In this document: piece by piece, positions 21,701 to 33,436 of the stretch | Numbering within the stretch: the first letter of the stretch is position 1 | How the letters are laid out: each line of letters opens with the position of its first letter | Assembly: GCA_022925895.1 (NCBI GenBank) | Contig: JAKSYS010000056.1 | Location: forward strand, 62,001 to 126,000 | Source: Fragilaria crotonensis | Lineage: Eukaryota; Bacillariophyta; Fragilariophyceae; Fragilariales; Fragilariaceae | Length of the DNA stretch: 64,000 bases | Direction: 5' to 3' | Position numbers and translations under genes: made by a program | The notes under the pieces: model-generated | What the model saw: only the letters and a program-made list of their open reading frames with translations | Database searches by the model: none | What the model was told of the DNA's origin: nothing

Positions 21701-22285
21701 ACAGTCTTGTTCCCATGCTGTTGCATTTAGCTGCGAAGGGAAAGATGGAACCTCTCCGACATCTATCGTCACCCAAAAAAAGTATCTCCTTGTCCGATTT
21801 TGGAAGGTATGTCGGAAAACTTGAAGCTGTGATCCCCCTGGAATTTCGACGACATTTGGAACCGAGCTCGTCAGCGGAAGCACCTTGTCGATTGCTCTCA
21901 TCATTTTACTCAATGTAAACTTGATATCCTCGCCAATTTCATATTTCATGTGCATATACATTCGAAGCTGTTCAGCTGGTAACCATCTCCTGTGGAGAGT
22001 GTGCTCGCTGAAAACCTTGCGCATGCAAGTCAAGATAAAAGTTGATGCATTATGTTTGCCGCGTGCACCGATGCTGCAACTGCTCATGGTGTTCTTTACG
22101 AAGATATAGAGCTATCGGTGCACGCGGGAGACGCAACGGAACGTGAGATATGTGTTGGTGAAGGTCATCAACAATGAAGTGTGGTGATCGACGAGATAAA
22201 CAGAATGGCTGTCGGCATGAATTAAAAAAATAGCATACTGTGTCTACGGTGGCTACCTTAAATTCACAAAACTTGCACCCAGCCA
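18707..22285 (-). mobile_element. Tc1/mariner-like DDE transposon with TA target duplication
   Basis: The left end TGGCTGGGTGCA is matched by TGCACCCAGCCA at 22274-22285, and inner blocks GGTAGCCACCGTAG (18735-18748) and CTACGGTGGCTACC (22244-22257) also pair, at similar distances from the ends. TA flanks both sides (18705-18706 and 22286-22287). The 3579-bp element holds one gene on the minus strand. Confidence 0.85.
18914..22087 (-). CDS. DDE transposase, 'VDGHER' protist/fungal family, split by two frameshifts
   Basis: The largest frame (20354-22087, 577 aa) has an N-terminal region of unknown fold, a helix-turn-helix area (LSTLSITTMARWMHACGF) and the signature HYFVDGHERPETIAYR, followed by VFIGQDEAIFKQF (first catalytic D). 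A second frame (19999-20340) continues with SGTMISAFICREYG and YGENREGYWAYNNM. A third (18914-20047) continues with FDHSAGHAKQRPDG (second D) and GVEYVWACSKGAY. This motif order is that of large DDE transposases found in basidiomycetes and protists that are related to IS630/Tc1/mariner, matching the TA duplication. The two one-base shifts, near 20.39 and 20.05 kb, lie by short homopolymers. A relic of the same family is at 51204-51790. Confidence 0.75.
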
Positions 22286-22375
22286 TAATCTCTAATCCCG
22301 TCTATAACCCGCAAAAAATACCATACACCATACGAGTACACTCCGAGTACTCCGAGTACTCTGGAGTCTGGAGTA

Positions 22376-23299
22376 CTCGCATAAACATAGTACCTGGACA
22401 AGTAAAATTATTCGTTGTGTAGGGACACTTCATACACAACTTCTAACGGCACCAAATTGTAGATCTCATGAAAGGCTTTCTTTTCAGCTACTCAAAGCCG
22501 TGATACAATATCTATTGATGGAGTTATGAGTGGTCTAATTTTATTTTTCGAGATTTTTTTTAACATAGTACCTGGACTTTCAGTCACTAGTGTGGCAAAT
22601 TGAGTCCCTTTTGACAATGTCAAGTTGGAACAAGTTTTTTTTCACGTTACAAATATATCACAAGGGCCTATTCTACAATTGTGCCATCTTGAAATTTATG
22701 TATTCAGCAATAAATACATTCGGATTGGCATTGAGATGGACAGCAGTAAAATTTCGAAGTTCGTAATGAAACTCTTGCTTTGTATGCGATTAAATTAGTA
22801 GCATGCAATTTTTTGTATGAAACATATGGAAAGTGCCGTAGGATTAAAATATTGCGACGTTGACGCACTTCAATGTTCAAAATTGACTTTGACCATGTTG
22901 ATTTTGCAGTGGCCGTCAGAAATGCAAAAGTAAGTTATGTGACTGCAAATTTGACCGGACATTAGAATACCGGCATACTAACAAGTACTAACAGTGTCAA
23001 AGAAGCACTACTGTCGTTCTTTGCATCTGTTGACATGATACAAAAATGTGCAATTAAATTACGAAGCAAAACTTTACATTCCCCAAAAAAATCCAAAATT
23101 TTAACTCGCCGCATCTTTTGAACTGTCCCACCTCACCACAAACAAGCTACAGTAACCCCATATGTTTGAGGGTATAGTACAATTCTCTAGTTACTGAAAT
23201 GCACAATCTTCGTGCATGAATGTGGTGAAATGAGTGGTTTTCAAAATCCGTCCAGCTACTCTCGTAATTTTGGTCGTCCAGATACTATGTTTATGCGAG
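22376..23299. mobile_element. Non-autonomous TA-flanked element with 24-bp TIRs
   Basis: The left end CTCGCATAAACATAGTACCT (plus GGAC) pairs with 23276-23299 with one mismatch, and TA flanks both ends (22374-22375 and 23300-23301). The 924-bp interior is AT-rich with no coding frame. An internal partial copy of the end (AACATAGTACCTGGAC) lies at about 22563. Confidence 0.55.
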
Positions 23300-23301
23300 T
23301 A

Positions 23302-24494
23302 CTTGTACTCCAGAACGTTAGTAGACGAACGCACAAACCAGAGTTATGGAATACCTGGTACTAGTACTAGTACTACAGTACACAAGAGAACCAAGGTCAG
23401 CTGAATCATAACTGTACCAGGTACATACCGTGAAGAAATGTTTTTCGTACAGTATGCGCACCTCGCAGCAGCAGTGTATCATCTACGACGTATGCTTACC
23501 AGTAATTGGTTCGATCCGCATCGCAAGGCGAAAAAGCCTTTCTCGACACAGCCACATGCCACGACGTGTGCCATGACTGGATGCCAAAAAGGACCAACCG
23601 CAAGTCCCACCAAAAACGGTCACAACGATGACGCAGGAGGGTGATGCAGGATGCAGCATTGCAGCATATGTGATGCTTACAGTTGCAGCACATGAAGATT
23701 ACAAAAGTTCGCGCGGCTGGTTTGCTGCTGACGAGACGCATCAATCGTAATCTTTTCGTTAAGTTTCAGGATCATTCTATGAGTGGATTGGAATGAATTG
23801 GATTGGAATCGCAAATTGAGATTGTGAGTGATTTTGCTATACAGTACAATATCTGGATCTTCGCTTCAGACTTTTCTCTCGGTAGGATTGGAGTGCTGCC
23901 GCGTCACATTCTTTTGTACTGCAACGCATGCTACACCATGATTGTCCACCTTGGCCGGAAGTTACGTAATCATACAGGTCTCTGCAAACAGATGAGGACA
24001 AATTGTCAGGAGGTTGACGAGCTAGTGCAAGCAACTTTGATTGTAAAGGAATGGGTTCGCGACAGCTGATAACTAAAGATTGAATCAGTGCTGAACCATT
24101 GGGTTGACTCACAAAGCGACAACTTAGGCTGATATGTGAATTCATGTGCAGGTCTACGGAAGCTACCAATCATGAGAACGCATTGCTCGATTGCCCTTAG
24201 CCTTTCCCAAATCAGTTGATGGTTGTCAGAATTGAGTACCTCGAGTTTTTTTAAGTTGATTGGTCGAACTACAATGAACTTTGGAGAAAAACATGGCAAG
24301 CAAGTATGGCAAAGATCGCCCTCATGGAAGGAGCCGTGGTCCGACTAAAGTCTCTTTCAACAAATTGGATGACGGTGACAAGTTGCTCGAACACTTGGAT
24401 GGCAATGTCATTCCTCATCCTCCCTTGAACCACCACTTTGGGATCGCTCATGTATAGTTTCTGAAGACCAACAGTGACGCCATTCAAACTTTAC
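23302..24494. other. Intergenic, with a copy of the dispersed repeat
   Basis: About 23700-24100 matches 14370-14560 and 6140-6600. A short minus-strand frame (24269-24487) is unrecognised. Elsewhere this repeat lies upstream of the four-TM gene, so this stretch is probably the left flank of copy B, now separated from it by the LINE. Confidence 0.5.
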
Positions 24495-24678
24495 TTCTAA
24501 TCAAACAAGCTCATATACTTATTGCTATGGCTTGACCATATACTGGGCCACACGACTCGTATCGTCCTACGCGCCGTAGTTCACCGTATCTCCGCTAGTA
24601 TTAGTTCGCGCTATTCCAATTACGTTGCGAGTTCGACAAGGTCAGCGGAGGTTGCATTCATCACATTTGACGCTTGCT

Positions 24679-25559
24679 TCAGTCTTCGCAATCCTGGACG
24701 TATTCGCTTGGGTCGTCAGCGTCGATGAACGACTCGATGGCATCAGCATTAAACGACTCCTTCAGTTGAGCCTTACCAAGCCTCGACCACACGGCCTTCT
24801 CGTCGCATTGGATGGCGTAAGTCTTGGCTCGGTCAAGATCATGTTCCAAACATCGTCCGACCAGCCGTTCTGGTCCTGCATGTAGCGTCGAAGGTGATAG
24901 CCATTCACATGATAGCGTATACATTCATCAAACTGGCCAGTGAGACGTTGATTGTTAATAGAGATGGAGCATTGTTGAAAGGGAACGTGATCACAGCCTT
25001 GACGAGACGTCAAGGAACCCGTCGTGCGATATCCCGAAGCGAGAGAATCTGCCTCAATGTTTAAGGTTGCTGACGCCGAAAGTATCCGTGTTCTGGAGGA
25101 GGAATCTTGATGTCCTTTAACCCAGCAGTGTTTGAATTTGCATTTAATTGAAGCAAGATGCATCCGAATGAGCGAAATAAGGTCCGCATCAGAGGGCATG
25201 CGCCTTGATGGAAGACGTGTTGCAAAACGTCTCACTCGAGAAATTGCCGCTTTGCTATCGCAGATCCATGTAAACTTGGATTTATGCCGAAGACCCCAAA
25301 ACCTGGAAAGATGATCAATGAAGAGTAAGGCAGAGGCGTATCCGAAGAGTTCACATCGCGTCGATGAAGATGTATCGAAGGGCCCATCTACTGGACCCGC
25401 GCATCGAAATAATACGTGGGAGCCGGTTGAGATTACCCAGCCGTGTGTTCCCTGATTATTCAGAAGACCTCCATCAGTGGCAACATACAGTCGCTTGCGA
25501 GCCCGAAATGATTTCCACACTTGGAGATCCGTCGATATCTGTTCGAGACTGTCTATCAT
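24679..25559 (-). CDS. LINE RNase H domain and C-terminal tail
   Basis: The frame 24762-25559 has RNase H motifs: YVATDGGLLNNQGTHGW (first D), RCELFGYASAL (E), WICDSKAAI (D) and KGHQDSS, then NIEADSLAS (last D). It ends with IRYHVNGYHLRRYMQ, a tail motif shared by two other LINE fragments here (44.3-45.8 kb and 50.0-51.2 kb). A second frame continues with KTYAIQCDEKAVWSRLGK to 24679. The domain removes RNA from the cDNA hybrid during retrotransposition. Confidence 0.75.
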
Positions 25560-28500
25560 CCGTCGATGTGATTGTGGAGACTCGAGAGGTATTCCATAAG
25601 ATTGTCGAAGGTAGACGGAGACGAATGCCGAGTTTGAGTTGTAGTAGCCGGAGATTTAGGGACGGGAACTTTTTCCAATACGGAATGTAGCGAAGAAACG
25701 ATGACTTAATATATCCCTTCCATAGGCGAATCTGTTGCTTAGACGGGGTCTGTTGTCGCGGCCATTGTTGATTCGCAAGAAAGCTCAGCGGTCTTTTGCC
25801 ATCCAAGAAGGACAAATTAATTGCCTTGGGATTCGAACCGTCTGTTAATTCGGCAAGGGTGTTCACTTGGAGAAACAATCGAACAAGGTTAATGTCCTTT
25901 TGTTGAGCAGTGGAATACTGTGCAAGATGAGATTCTTGCATTATATACTCATCCGAATCACCTTGAAGTGGAATCTGAAATGGATCGCTCACCGATAGGA
26001 ATTGCCGAAGGGAGAGAATCCAGGTTGGGGTAAGATAGGAGAGGTGTATATTCGGAAACTGTAGGAGGTCTTCGCCAATGCCAGCTTCAAGTTGAGAGTA
26101 TTGCAGATTCAGTCGAAGCAACTTGCCGTTCTCAGATTCACTGTAGATTGCATCTCGGAAGAATTTCAACGATTCAATTCCCGCTTCTGTCCGTAGGTCA
26201 TAAAGATCTAAACCTCCCAGCTCACGGGGTCCGTGTCTAATAGCTGTAGAGATAGTGCTTTGTACATGCAGCTTCTTTAGGATGGCTGGAATAATGCGGG
26301 ATTGTACGGTACTCAGCTCTTCTTCATCAAGTGCGACAGTTGCCAATCCGTATCTCATAGAAGGTACATATGTGGTCCGATGAAAATGCTTACGTCTGCC
26401 GCAGATAAACGGGGCGACATGATGCGAGTCGCAAAGATGTCTGCCTTTTCTTCATCTGTTTCAGGTGAAAACCAAAGTCGCCAAGGGATTCATGAAAACG
26501 CCTAACATACGTGTAGACTCATCGGGTTTTGTCCGCGTGATGATGGATGGGTTGTGTTTTTCCGTGCCGTGATAAATCTTGACCTCTCTGTCCGTCGCCG
26601 CAATTGGTCTAATTACGGGACGACCCTTTGTCCACTCCCAGCGAACTATAAACCATGAGCACTTTGCCAGGTTAAGTTTTCCACCGGACAGATGTAATAG
26701 ATGCTCCCACGTCTGCGCAATCTTTTCCAGGCGGGCAATTAGATCGTCGATATTATTGGTATCCGATGATGATGTGAAACTGAGAGAAGTGTCGTCGACA
26801 AAAGCGTCCGATAGTCTGGTGTGAACCATATCCCCCGAAATCGACGAGAAATTCACGCGATCAGGTATCAAGCGGTCCAACGTTTGCAATAGAATGACAA
26901 CGAGGGAAAGCCAGACAGCAGGGGGAGGCTCCGCTCCCTTGACCGGTTCCGAAAAGGGGAGAGAATGTCGTCCCATGATAATTTTCCTCTGATATGCCAT
27001 AGACCGTTTTCACAGTATATTTCATGAATTGTAGGGCATCGGCGTGTGTTCTGATTGCGTGTTTCGGCATACCACATTTCCGAGCCGCGAGCATCCCCAG
27101 TCCGACAATTATGCGATCGTAGCACGAAGAAGCGTCATTGTCAAAGCGAGCATAGTCATGCTTCAGAATCCGACAAAGATCGCTTGATAGCTGAGTGAGC
27201 ATTATGGGATCAAGTGACATACGACCTGGAATGGAACCATGTTGACCATTGTGTAGCAGATCAAGCGATAAGGCTCGGCGAACCAGACGATGCCCCCACT
27301 GAAGTTTTAAGAAAAAATTGAAATCCGCCTCAAATAGATGCACAATTCGAAGCCGATTAATGCGTGGCCTACCCACATCCTTTTCAATTAATACATTGAC
27401 AGCCTGACTCCATCTCGGAATAGAAATCCCGCTGCCAATCGCTATGTTCATGAATTTTACGAAACAGTCCAATAGGACTGGATGTTGTATTTCGGACTTA
27501 TATAATCCCAGATGGCGTCCCGACGGTGAAGTGGATGTTGTTTCGCGCCAGGATTGAAAGCCTTTTCGAACATCGTCATGGCTGATTGCAGTCTCGATAT
27601 ATCCCTTTACCTTAACCGAGGGGGGGGAATTGTAAAAGATGCGAGAAACTCGCGTAGTGCCTGATCCTCATGTGACCATTCACATGGTGGCATACCGTCG
27701 AGTATCTTGTCGGATGCCAGAGATAATCCCGAAAATGTGATGGCGTCGTACAATAGACCATTGCCAAACGGTGATTCACTTGCTGCCCTGAATGAGTCTC
27801 TATTGTACTTCAGAAGATGCGCTTCCATTTGGGACCTTTCGATCACCGTGTCCCAGAGGACATCGGATGGATCTTGAGTTTGAAGAATGTGATAAGCACT
27901 TGATGCCTCTTCCCATCTTGATCGAGAGCCGAGGATCCCGATGGAACCAAGATTTTGAGAGACTAGATGCTGTAAATGGTTTAACCGTGCGACGGATTTC
28001 GCGAAATTTATTCCGAACCGTTTCGCCGTCGATTGTCCTCCGAACGATTTTGCTTTGTGTCGAGACGCTGTCATAGTTGCAGGATTGGTGTCTGTTTCAT
28101 ACCTGACAATCAAATCTTCGTAGCATTTCAGCCGCATTGGCGTGGCATCAGCTTGACATTTGTAAAACTCTGACGACGCTTTATTAAACTGCGCACGGAC
28201 TTCTTCGAGAGGTAGTTCCTCATTGAGAAAGGGAAGAAAAAGTTTTGATCGTGCTGTCGGAGCTGACCTTGCCATCGTGTGAATGTTGCAGAGTAATTTT
28301 TCCTTCTTGAAGTTCTCGTAATCGAAGCTTCCAATATAAACGAGTAAATGCTTTGTTGCGGAGGATCGGGGACCAACGACATTTTTTGGAGGTCGTTTTA
28401 AAACATTCTCCGCTGCCTTCATTGCTCTGCCCTTGTCGTTATCCCATCCAATTAGTCTAGCGCGAATATCATCCTGCGACATGGAATGGTAATTATTGTG

Positions 28501-28596
28501 CAGGTCGTTTATTCGCTCTACCATACGGTGTGCGGTGTAATACTCCACGACTTTGTCATTGTATTTCGCGACAAGTTCTGGATTGCCTGTATGCAC
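25474..28596 (-). CDS. LINE reverse transcriptase region
   Basis: The order is an N-terminal linker (27607-28596), RT palm (26461-27472) and thumb/connection (25474-26358), in different frames. Palm motifs include LLHNGQHGSIPGRMSLDPI, FDNDASSCYDRIIVG (motif A), GTGQGSGASP (motif B) and SDAFVDDTSLSF (motif C, VDD). It would prime cDNA synthesis at the nicked target. At least three frame changes are needed, so this copy is inactive unless the sequence is in error. Confidence 0.75.
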
Positions 28597-28632
28597 CGTG
28601 CGAGACGAGGGTGGAGATATTGCCGAAGACCT

Positions 28633-29636
28633 CTAAAAAAAATCCAGCTTGAGATCCACGTAAAGACCGCGATGGTCTGACTGTGGGCCCTCGTTATACG
28701 ATAATGTTCCTGATCTTTCCAGGAATTGTCGTGCATGATGACAGCCCAGGATGAAGTCAATTCGATGAGATTCAGCTCCAATGTATGTTGACTCCGCCGG
28801 ATTGTTGGCATGAAGATCGAAAAGTGTGCAGTGATCAAGAAAGTCAGCAAAGTGAGTATCGGATTGCAGAGTGGAATTAACGTCCATCATGACTATGATC
28901 GCATGGCCCTGTTCTTGAAGTTGAAGTACTTGTTGTTGAAGATCGCGAAGGAAAAGTCTTCTGGGATTGACTGATTGCTTGGTGGACAAGTGGAAATAAT
29001 TATATTCTCTGGCAAAGGAACTGCCGAGCGGCGCGGAGCGAATGGACCCTGAACAGACGCGATAAGCTGTAATCACGGTAAGTTTTTGTGCCTAAAATGT
29101 AAGTGTCCCCCAGCTTGATACGTCTCTGAAGAAGGTATCGGATCAATATCTTTGGATGGTGAACCGAAAACAGTTTTGCTCTGCCTGTGAAACCTGCGTA
29201 CCACGTTGTTGAAATCATCCCGTAGATGAAGATGTTGCCAGCACGTGTTGCTCTCAGCAAGACCAGCAACATCGACATGGAGTGATTGAAGTGAGTTCAT
29301 AAAATACCTGTAGTCGTCGCTACCCAGAGAGGAACTTAAACCGTGTACGTTTTGGAAGAAGAGTCGCACGGTATTGTTGGATTTTTGAATGATGGCATCT
29401 CCATATGACTTTGACGCAAAGGAATCTAAGGGATTGTGGCGAATGCGGCGTCCAGGGCGATTAGGAATGGACATGAAATGGCCAATTGGAAGAAGGGGAA
29501 TGGATGAATCGATGGGAAGATTGCGATAACTAAAAGACTTGGAAGACGTAGAATTTTCTGAAACATGGGTTCCCCGCGGTCGATTTCGTGTTGCAGAAAT
29601 CGTCCGCAGCTCACTGTTGTCCAATGGGAAACTCAT
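28633..29636 (-). CDS. LINE apurinic-type endonuclease domain
   Basis: Motifs are LFFQNVHGLSSS, DVAGLAESNTCW (catalytic E), IVMMDVNST, RIDFILGCHHA and GPQSDHRGLYVDL (terminal SDH). This is the APE/exonuclease III fold that nicks target DNA. It is spread over two overlapping frames. Confidence 0.75.
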
Positions 29637-31768
29637 GTCGCGTCCCCTCCGCCTTGAGAGCTATGTTCTTTGTATCGACTCTCAAGGTCGGTGGTGATCT
29701 CATCCATATCTGTTGATGGTGAAGATTCGGCGTTGTCGTCTGGTGGCAATGGTGTATGTACGGCCTGGGAGAAAGGATGCAAGTTGTCCAGATTGGGATC
29801 ATCGGACATCTCATCAATCGTGGTGACCATGATTGTAGGTTGTAAAACTCCGTCGACGGATCCGTTGCTGTCGTCTTTGTCGTGGCTCATGCCGATGTCC
29901 TCCATGTCGTCTTTGTGGAAACCAGCTCGATACTTCTTTTTGATGGGTGACGAGAAGGACTCCCTATCCAGCTGACGATTTGATGAATCCGACGGGGACG
30001 GAAAGGACTGTTGGTTGGTATTTGCCACGGTTGCGGTGGAGTTGGTGTCATTGAGCAATGGTGAAATGCCAAGTGCTTGACCGGTGTTCATGTTTGTTAT
30101 AGCGATCATGTCCATTAGAGCCGATAGTTTGTCGCTGAGTTTGTTCATAGTTCCGCCGACTCCGGCTTGTGTTTCCATAACATTCATGAGATTGCCTTGC
30201 ATAGTGTCGAACCTGTGATCCATATCGTCAAATCTTGTAAATTGTCGTTCCATGCGTTCCAGTCGCTCCGTATTGATACGATCCTTCCGATCAAATTCCT
30301 TCTGTTGACGTTGGATTCGAGCTTCTATTTCTTGGAATCGGGCTGTGGATGTTGACATTGAAGACAATCGGGAAGTGGCAGAATTGTTCGAGTCAGTTGA
30401 TGCTGTTGTCTGTGCTGTGGAACGCAGACCATATTGTTCCCGAAGTGAATCCAATGATGTCGGTGGAGCCTTTGACTTAGCCATTTCTTTCTGTTCCGTG
30501 GAAATTTTAGAACCTCCTGTTTCAGAGGATGAATCGTTTGTTGTAGATACAGGTTGGTCGGCTGCTCCGCGGGTGTCAGAGAAGAATCAGCTTTCGATCC
30601 TGATTCTGCAAATGACTCGTCGCCTTGAACTGATGTTTGCTTCCACGATTCCGTTGAAGAGAATAATTTGTCAATAGAAGACAAATTTTCATTTACTTTA
30701 GAGAACACATGTATAACTGATGGAGGAGGACCGATTGCTTCTCTGAACCGTTCTTCTCTGATCGAGAAAGGAAAGACTCGGCGACGGTACTCTTCAAACG
30801 CTTGACGAACAATGACTTCGTGCTGAGGAGCCATGAGTAGGAAAGATTTTTGATCGTAGCCTCCATTAACGACATCGACATGTGCTGATTCGTTTCCGTC
30901 GGCAGATAGGATGGATGCGGCCCAGTCTCTTGTGGTTCTCTCCATTGTTGTGCCATCCGGGAAAACTCTGTCCTCATGGTGTCTAAATTGTTAATCAGTG
31001 GAGACAATTGGATATATCTGAAGGACTTGATATAAGAGTCGTGCTTGTCAAATAAATTCATTGCCTCGGCCGTCGTCATTTTCGCGAACGCAAATCTCGG
31101 AATGTAAACTCCAGCTCCAGATCCGTCCAGTGCAGAAAGTAGCGTCTGGCTCAAAGAATGAACGTGGTTTTCCACATTGTACCACCAGATGATTGATGTC
31201 CTGATCAAATGGAGTTCGTCGATGAAGGAAAATGTCGAAAAAGGAGTCGTGGCGGGAAGCTTGCTGCGTAAGCTTTGGAGGAAACGTGTGCGATGAGTTG
31301 TGCGAGGAGCTTTGAGAAGTATATAACCCGAAATGACCTGATCGCCGCTGGTGCTTTTGGAGTTTGAAAACATCACTGAGACTTTGTTCCTTGTGAGTGC
31401 TTCCTGCACTCTCGACTGGTTTTCCAATAGAAAGACGGTTTATCAGTGAATCCGAACCGAAGCGCAATAATGATTTGCGATTGGGACGGTAGAACCGATA
31501 GGGAAGGAGCAATGTACGATCGGACTTCCTCTGGCGTCATTTTTGATAAGGAGTTGTAATTGTCAGTTCCTTCGTCTTTCCACAGGTATAGAAGGCCATC
31601 CTCGTCTCGGAAGATATCGTTGAGAAGCGAGTGGATTGCAACGGATAATTTCTGCGATTGCTGAGATAAGGCAAGCGAGACGACGTCTGCCGTCGTTTTC
31701 CAACGAAGCGAGATACGAATGGTGCCATCATTAATAGGAATGTTCGAGTTTGGAATCAGCGCCGACAT
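29633..31768 (-). CDS. LINE ORF1-like region with coiled coil
   Basis: Overlapping frames run MSALIPNSNIPINDGTIRIS (from 31768), then FIDELHLIRTSIIWWYNVEN, then a helical block at about 30.1-30.4 kb (RFQEIEARIQRQQKEFDRK ... RLERMERQFTRFDDM) that should form a coiled coil. Such a coiled coil would let ORF1 proteins oligomerise and bind RNA. No CCHC knuckle was seen. The frames are interrupted. Confidence 0.55.
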
Positions 31769-32619
31769 TTTCCATCCGCGGACGATGTAGTAGAATTCGA
31801 CTCCTTGTTCTTTTCTTCATGACCTTGTGGGTGGCTTTTTGGTGGCGGGTTGTTGATCTGTGGGTGTGGTTTGGTTACTGGTGGGAGCGGAGTTGTGTGG
31901 GACTTTGGAGTGGGCGTTTGAAGTGTTTGTGCTTCTGGGACTCCTGGAATTTCCACATCCATCGGTTCGTCGTCTAGTTCTTCTGGAATTGGGGGGGTAG
32001 TGAATGCAAGTTGTTGTTTGAAGAGGTCTGTTGTCTTAAGAGCGATTGACATCTTCTTTGGCCCAGAGGATGTTTTCCTGGCGATCTGGGTACGACGCTT
32101 TGCCTTCGCGGATCCGATGACCTTGTTCCATGAGTAGATATTGTTTGCACGCTTTGCCCACGCCTCGAAACCGACTGTGATCGTGTCCACTGGGAGAACT
32201 TTATCGGTGTGAGTGGATAAGTAGGGAAGAGAGAAACTGTTTGCCCAGTCGTGAAGTTTCTTTGGAACATCGAGTTTACGGTCAATGTAGTACATATAAC
32301 GATACCAAACAACTAAGTGAAGTTGAAGTTGATCGTTATCGAAATTGTTCCAAAGTGCTTCGAAGTTGGGAAAAGACACAATGTTTTGCCCAAGAGTTGA
32401 AAACCTATGCCAGACAGTTGGAGTGGTATCGTTGCGTTGGACTGTTTCCTCGTAGATGCGTTTGACGCGATCGTTCTGCGTCTCAGACAAGTGCTCAGGA
32501 GGAATGTCGGTATCGGGGAAATCCTTCCAGTCCTTCAGATGAAAACCAAAGTAGTTGTCAGTGTCAGGAGGGAGGGACGTGAGGAGGGTTTGGGACGGAT
32601 GAGCCGCTGCTTCGGTCAT
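31756..32619 (-). CDS. First LINE ORF, unknown function (287 aa)
   Basis: MTEAAAHPSQ starts at 32619 and the frame runs to 31756. The body is globular (LVVWYRYMYYIDRKLDVPKK, SWNKVIGSAKAKRR) and the C-terminus is Pro/Ser/Thr-rich and basic. It ends 13 bases inside the next frame (31768), an overlap suggesting coupled translation or a frame change. It is not a known domain to me. Confidence 0.5.
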   Translation of the reverse strand: MTEAAAHPSQTLLTSLPPDTDNYFGFHLKDWKDFPDTDIPPEHLSETQNDRVKRIYEETVQRNDTTPTVWHRFSTLGQNIVSFPNFEALWNNFDNDQLQLHLVVWYRYMYYIDRKLDVPKKLHDWANSFSLPYLSTHTDKVLPVDTITVGFEAWAKRANNIYSWNKVIGSAKAKRRTQIARKTSSGPKKMSIALKTTDLFKQQLAFTTPPIPEELDDEPMDVEIPGVPEAQTLQTPTPKSHTTPLPPVTKPHPQINNPPPKSHPQGHEEKNKESNSTTSSADGKCRR

Positions 32620-32711
32620 GGTGGTGACGCACGGGACGGCTTCGGTGGTTTTTGTACTGCAAAACGGGCGACGGACAGACTGGTGTTTCAAATTCTTAAT
32701 ACTAGAAATTG

Positions 32712-33180
32712 TGTCATATTCTTCCTCTACATGTTCACCATGATGAACAAGGAATCTGATCAAGACTGCAAGAAAATCTTGGGTATCACATCACTCAAAA
32801 TGGTTGATGTCAATGTGACATGGCTCAACCCTGCACTCTACGTGTTGATCACCTTCCCACTTTACGCTTTTTGGATTTGGCTTCAAGTCACGTTCCTCAC
32901 ACTCGCATGCTCGTCCAAATGCACCTTTGATGCTGAAATATTTTACAACCACTACGTCAGCATCGTCTCCTGCCTTTGGGCGATTCCTGGACTTCTCAAT
33001 ATGTATGTATGGTCCACAAGCGGAATGGAAGGCAACGTCATGGGTTTTATCTTCGCTCTCCCTTTGCTGATTGCGACATTGGCCTACATTATCAGGTGGA
33101 TCATTGCCCTGGTCGCTTCCACTGTGCTCGCAGTGCACCGTTGCGAGCGTGACAGCGTTGAATATTCATGTCAAATTTAG
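32712..33180 (+). pseudogene. Four-TM membrane protein copy B, 5' end lost at the LINE junction
   Basis: Homology begins abruptly at IFFLYMFTMMNKESDQ (TM1 onward); the start, first ~25 codons and upstream block are missing and LINE sequence replaces them. From there the frame is open to EYSCQI, with the same C-terminal extension as copy A. It is a mosaic: YAFWIW and TLACSSKC agree with copy 1, while MFTMMN, GNVMGFIFALP and the tail agree with copy A. It has no promoter or ATG of its own. Confidence 0.75.
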
Positions 33181-33436
33181 TAATAGCGGCATACTCCTAT
33201 AAGTCCTACTCACGGTTTGGAACCATTCTGCCGTACAGAAATGATCAGCGCAACTGTTTGCCATTACTTGATTACCAGTGTGGCTAAATCGTAACTGCTG
33301 AATTAGAAGAATTGTGGGGAGTCACATAGAGCAGATACAGAGGTACAGTAGCCCATCCATCGCCAAGGTCAAGACAGGTCAAATAGATATTGTTCCCCGT
33401 CATTCACAGTGATGTTTAAGACCTACTCGTTGGCGA

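Larger units (their letters stand above)
24495..32711 (-). mobile_element. Near full-length non-LTR retrotransposon (LINE) with APE endonuclease, RT and RNase H
   Basis: On the minus strand the order is two or more 5' ORFs, APE endonuclease, RT, RNase H and a short 3' region, about 8.2 kb in all. The RT motifs and terminal RNase H resemble the I/Ambal-like LINEs of algae and oomycetes. Open frames alternate many times, so as read the copy is inactive. The 5' end abuts a truncated four-TM gene at 32712. The 3' end is uncertain by tens of bases; no poly-A tail or clear TSD was seen. Confidence 0.8.

Noticed and set aside
23495-23520. GGTTCGATCC resembling a tRNA B-box
   Set aside because: No A-box at the right distance upstream and no cloverleaf.
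24269-24487. Short minus-strand frame as a leucine-rich-repeat gene fragment
   Set aside because: Hydrophobic spacing does not repeat and there is no start, splice site or homologue I recognise.
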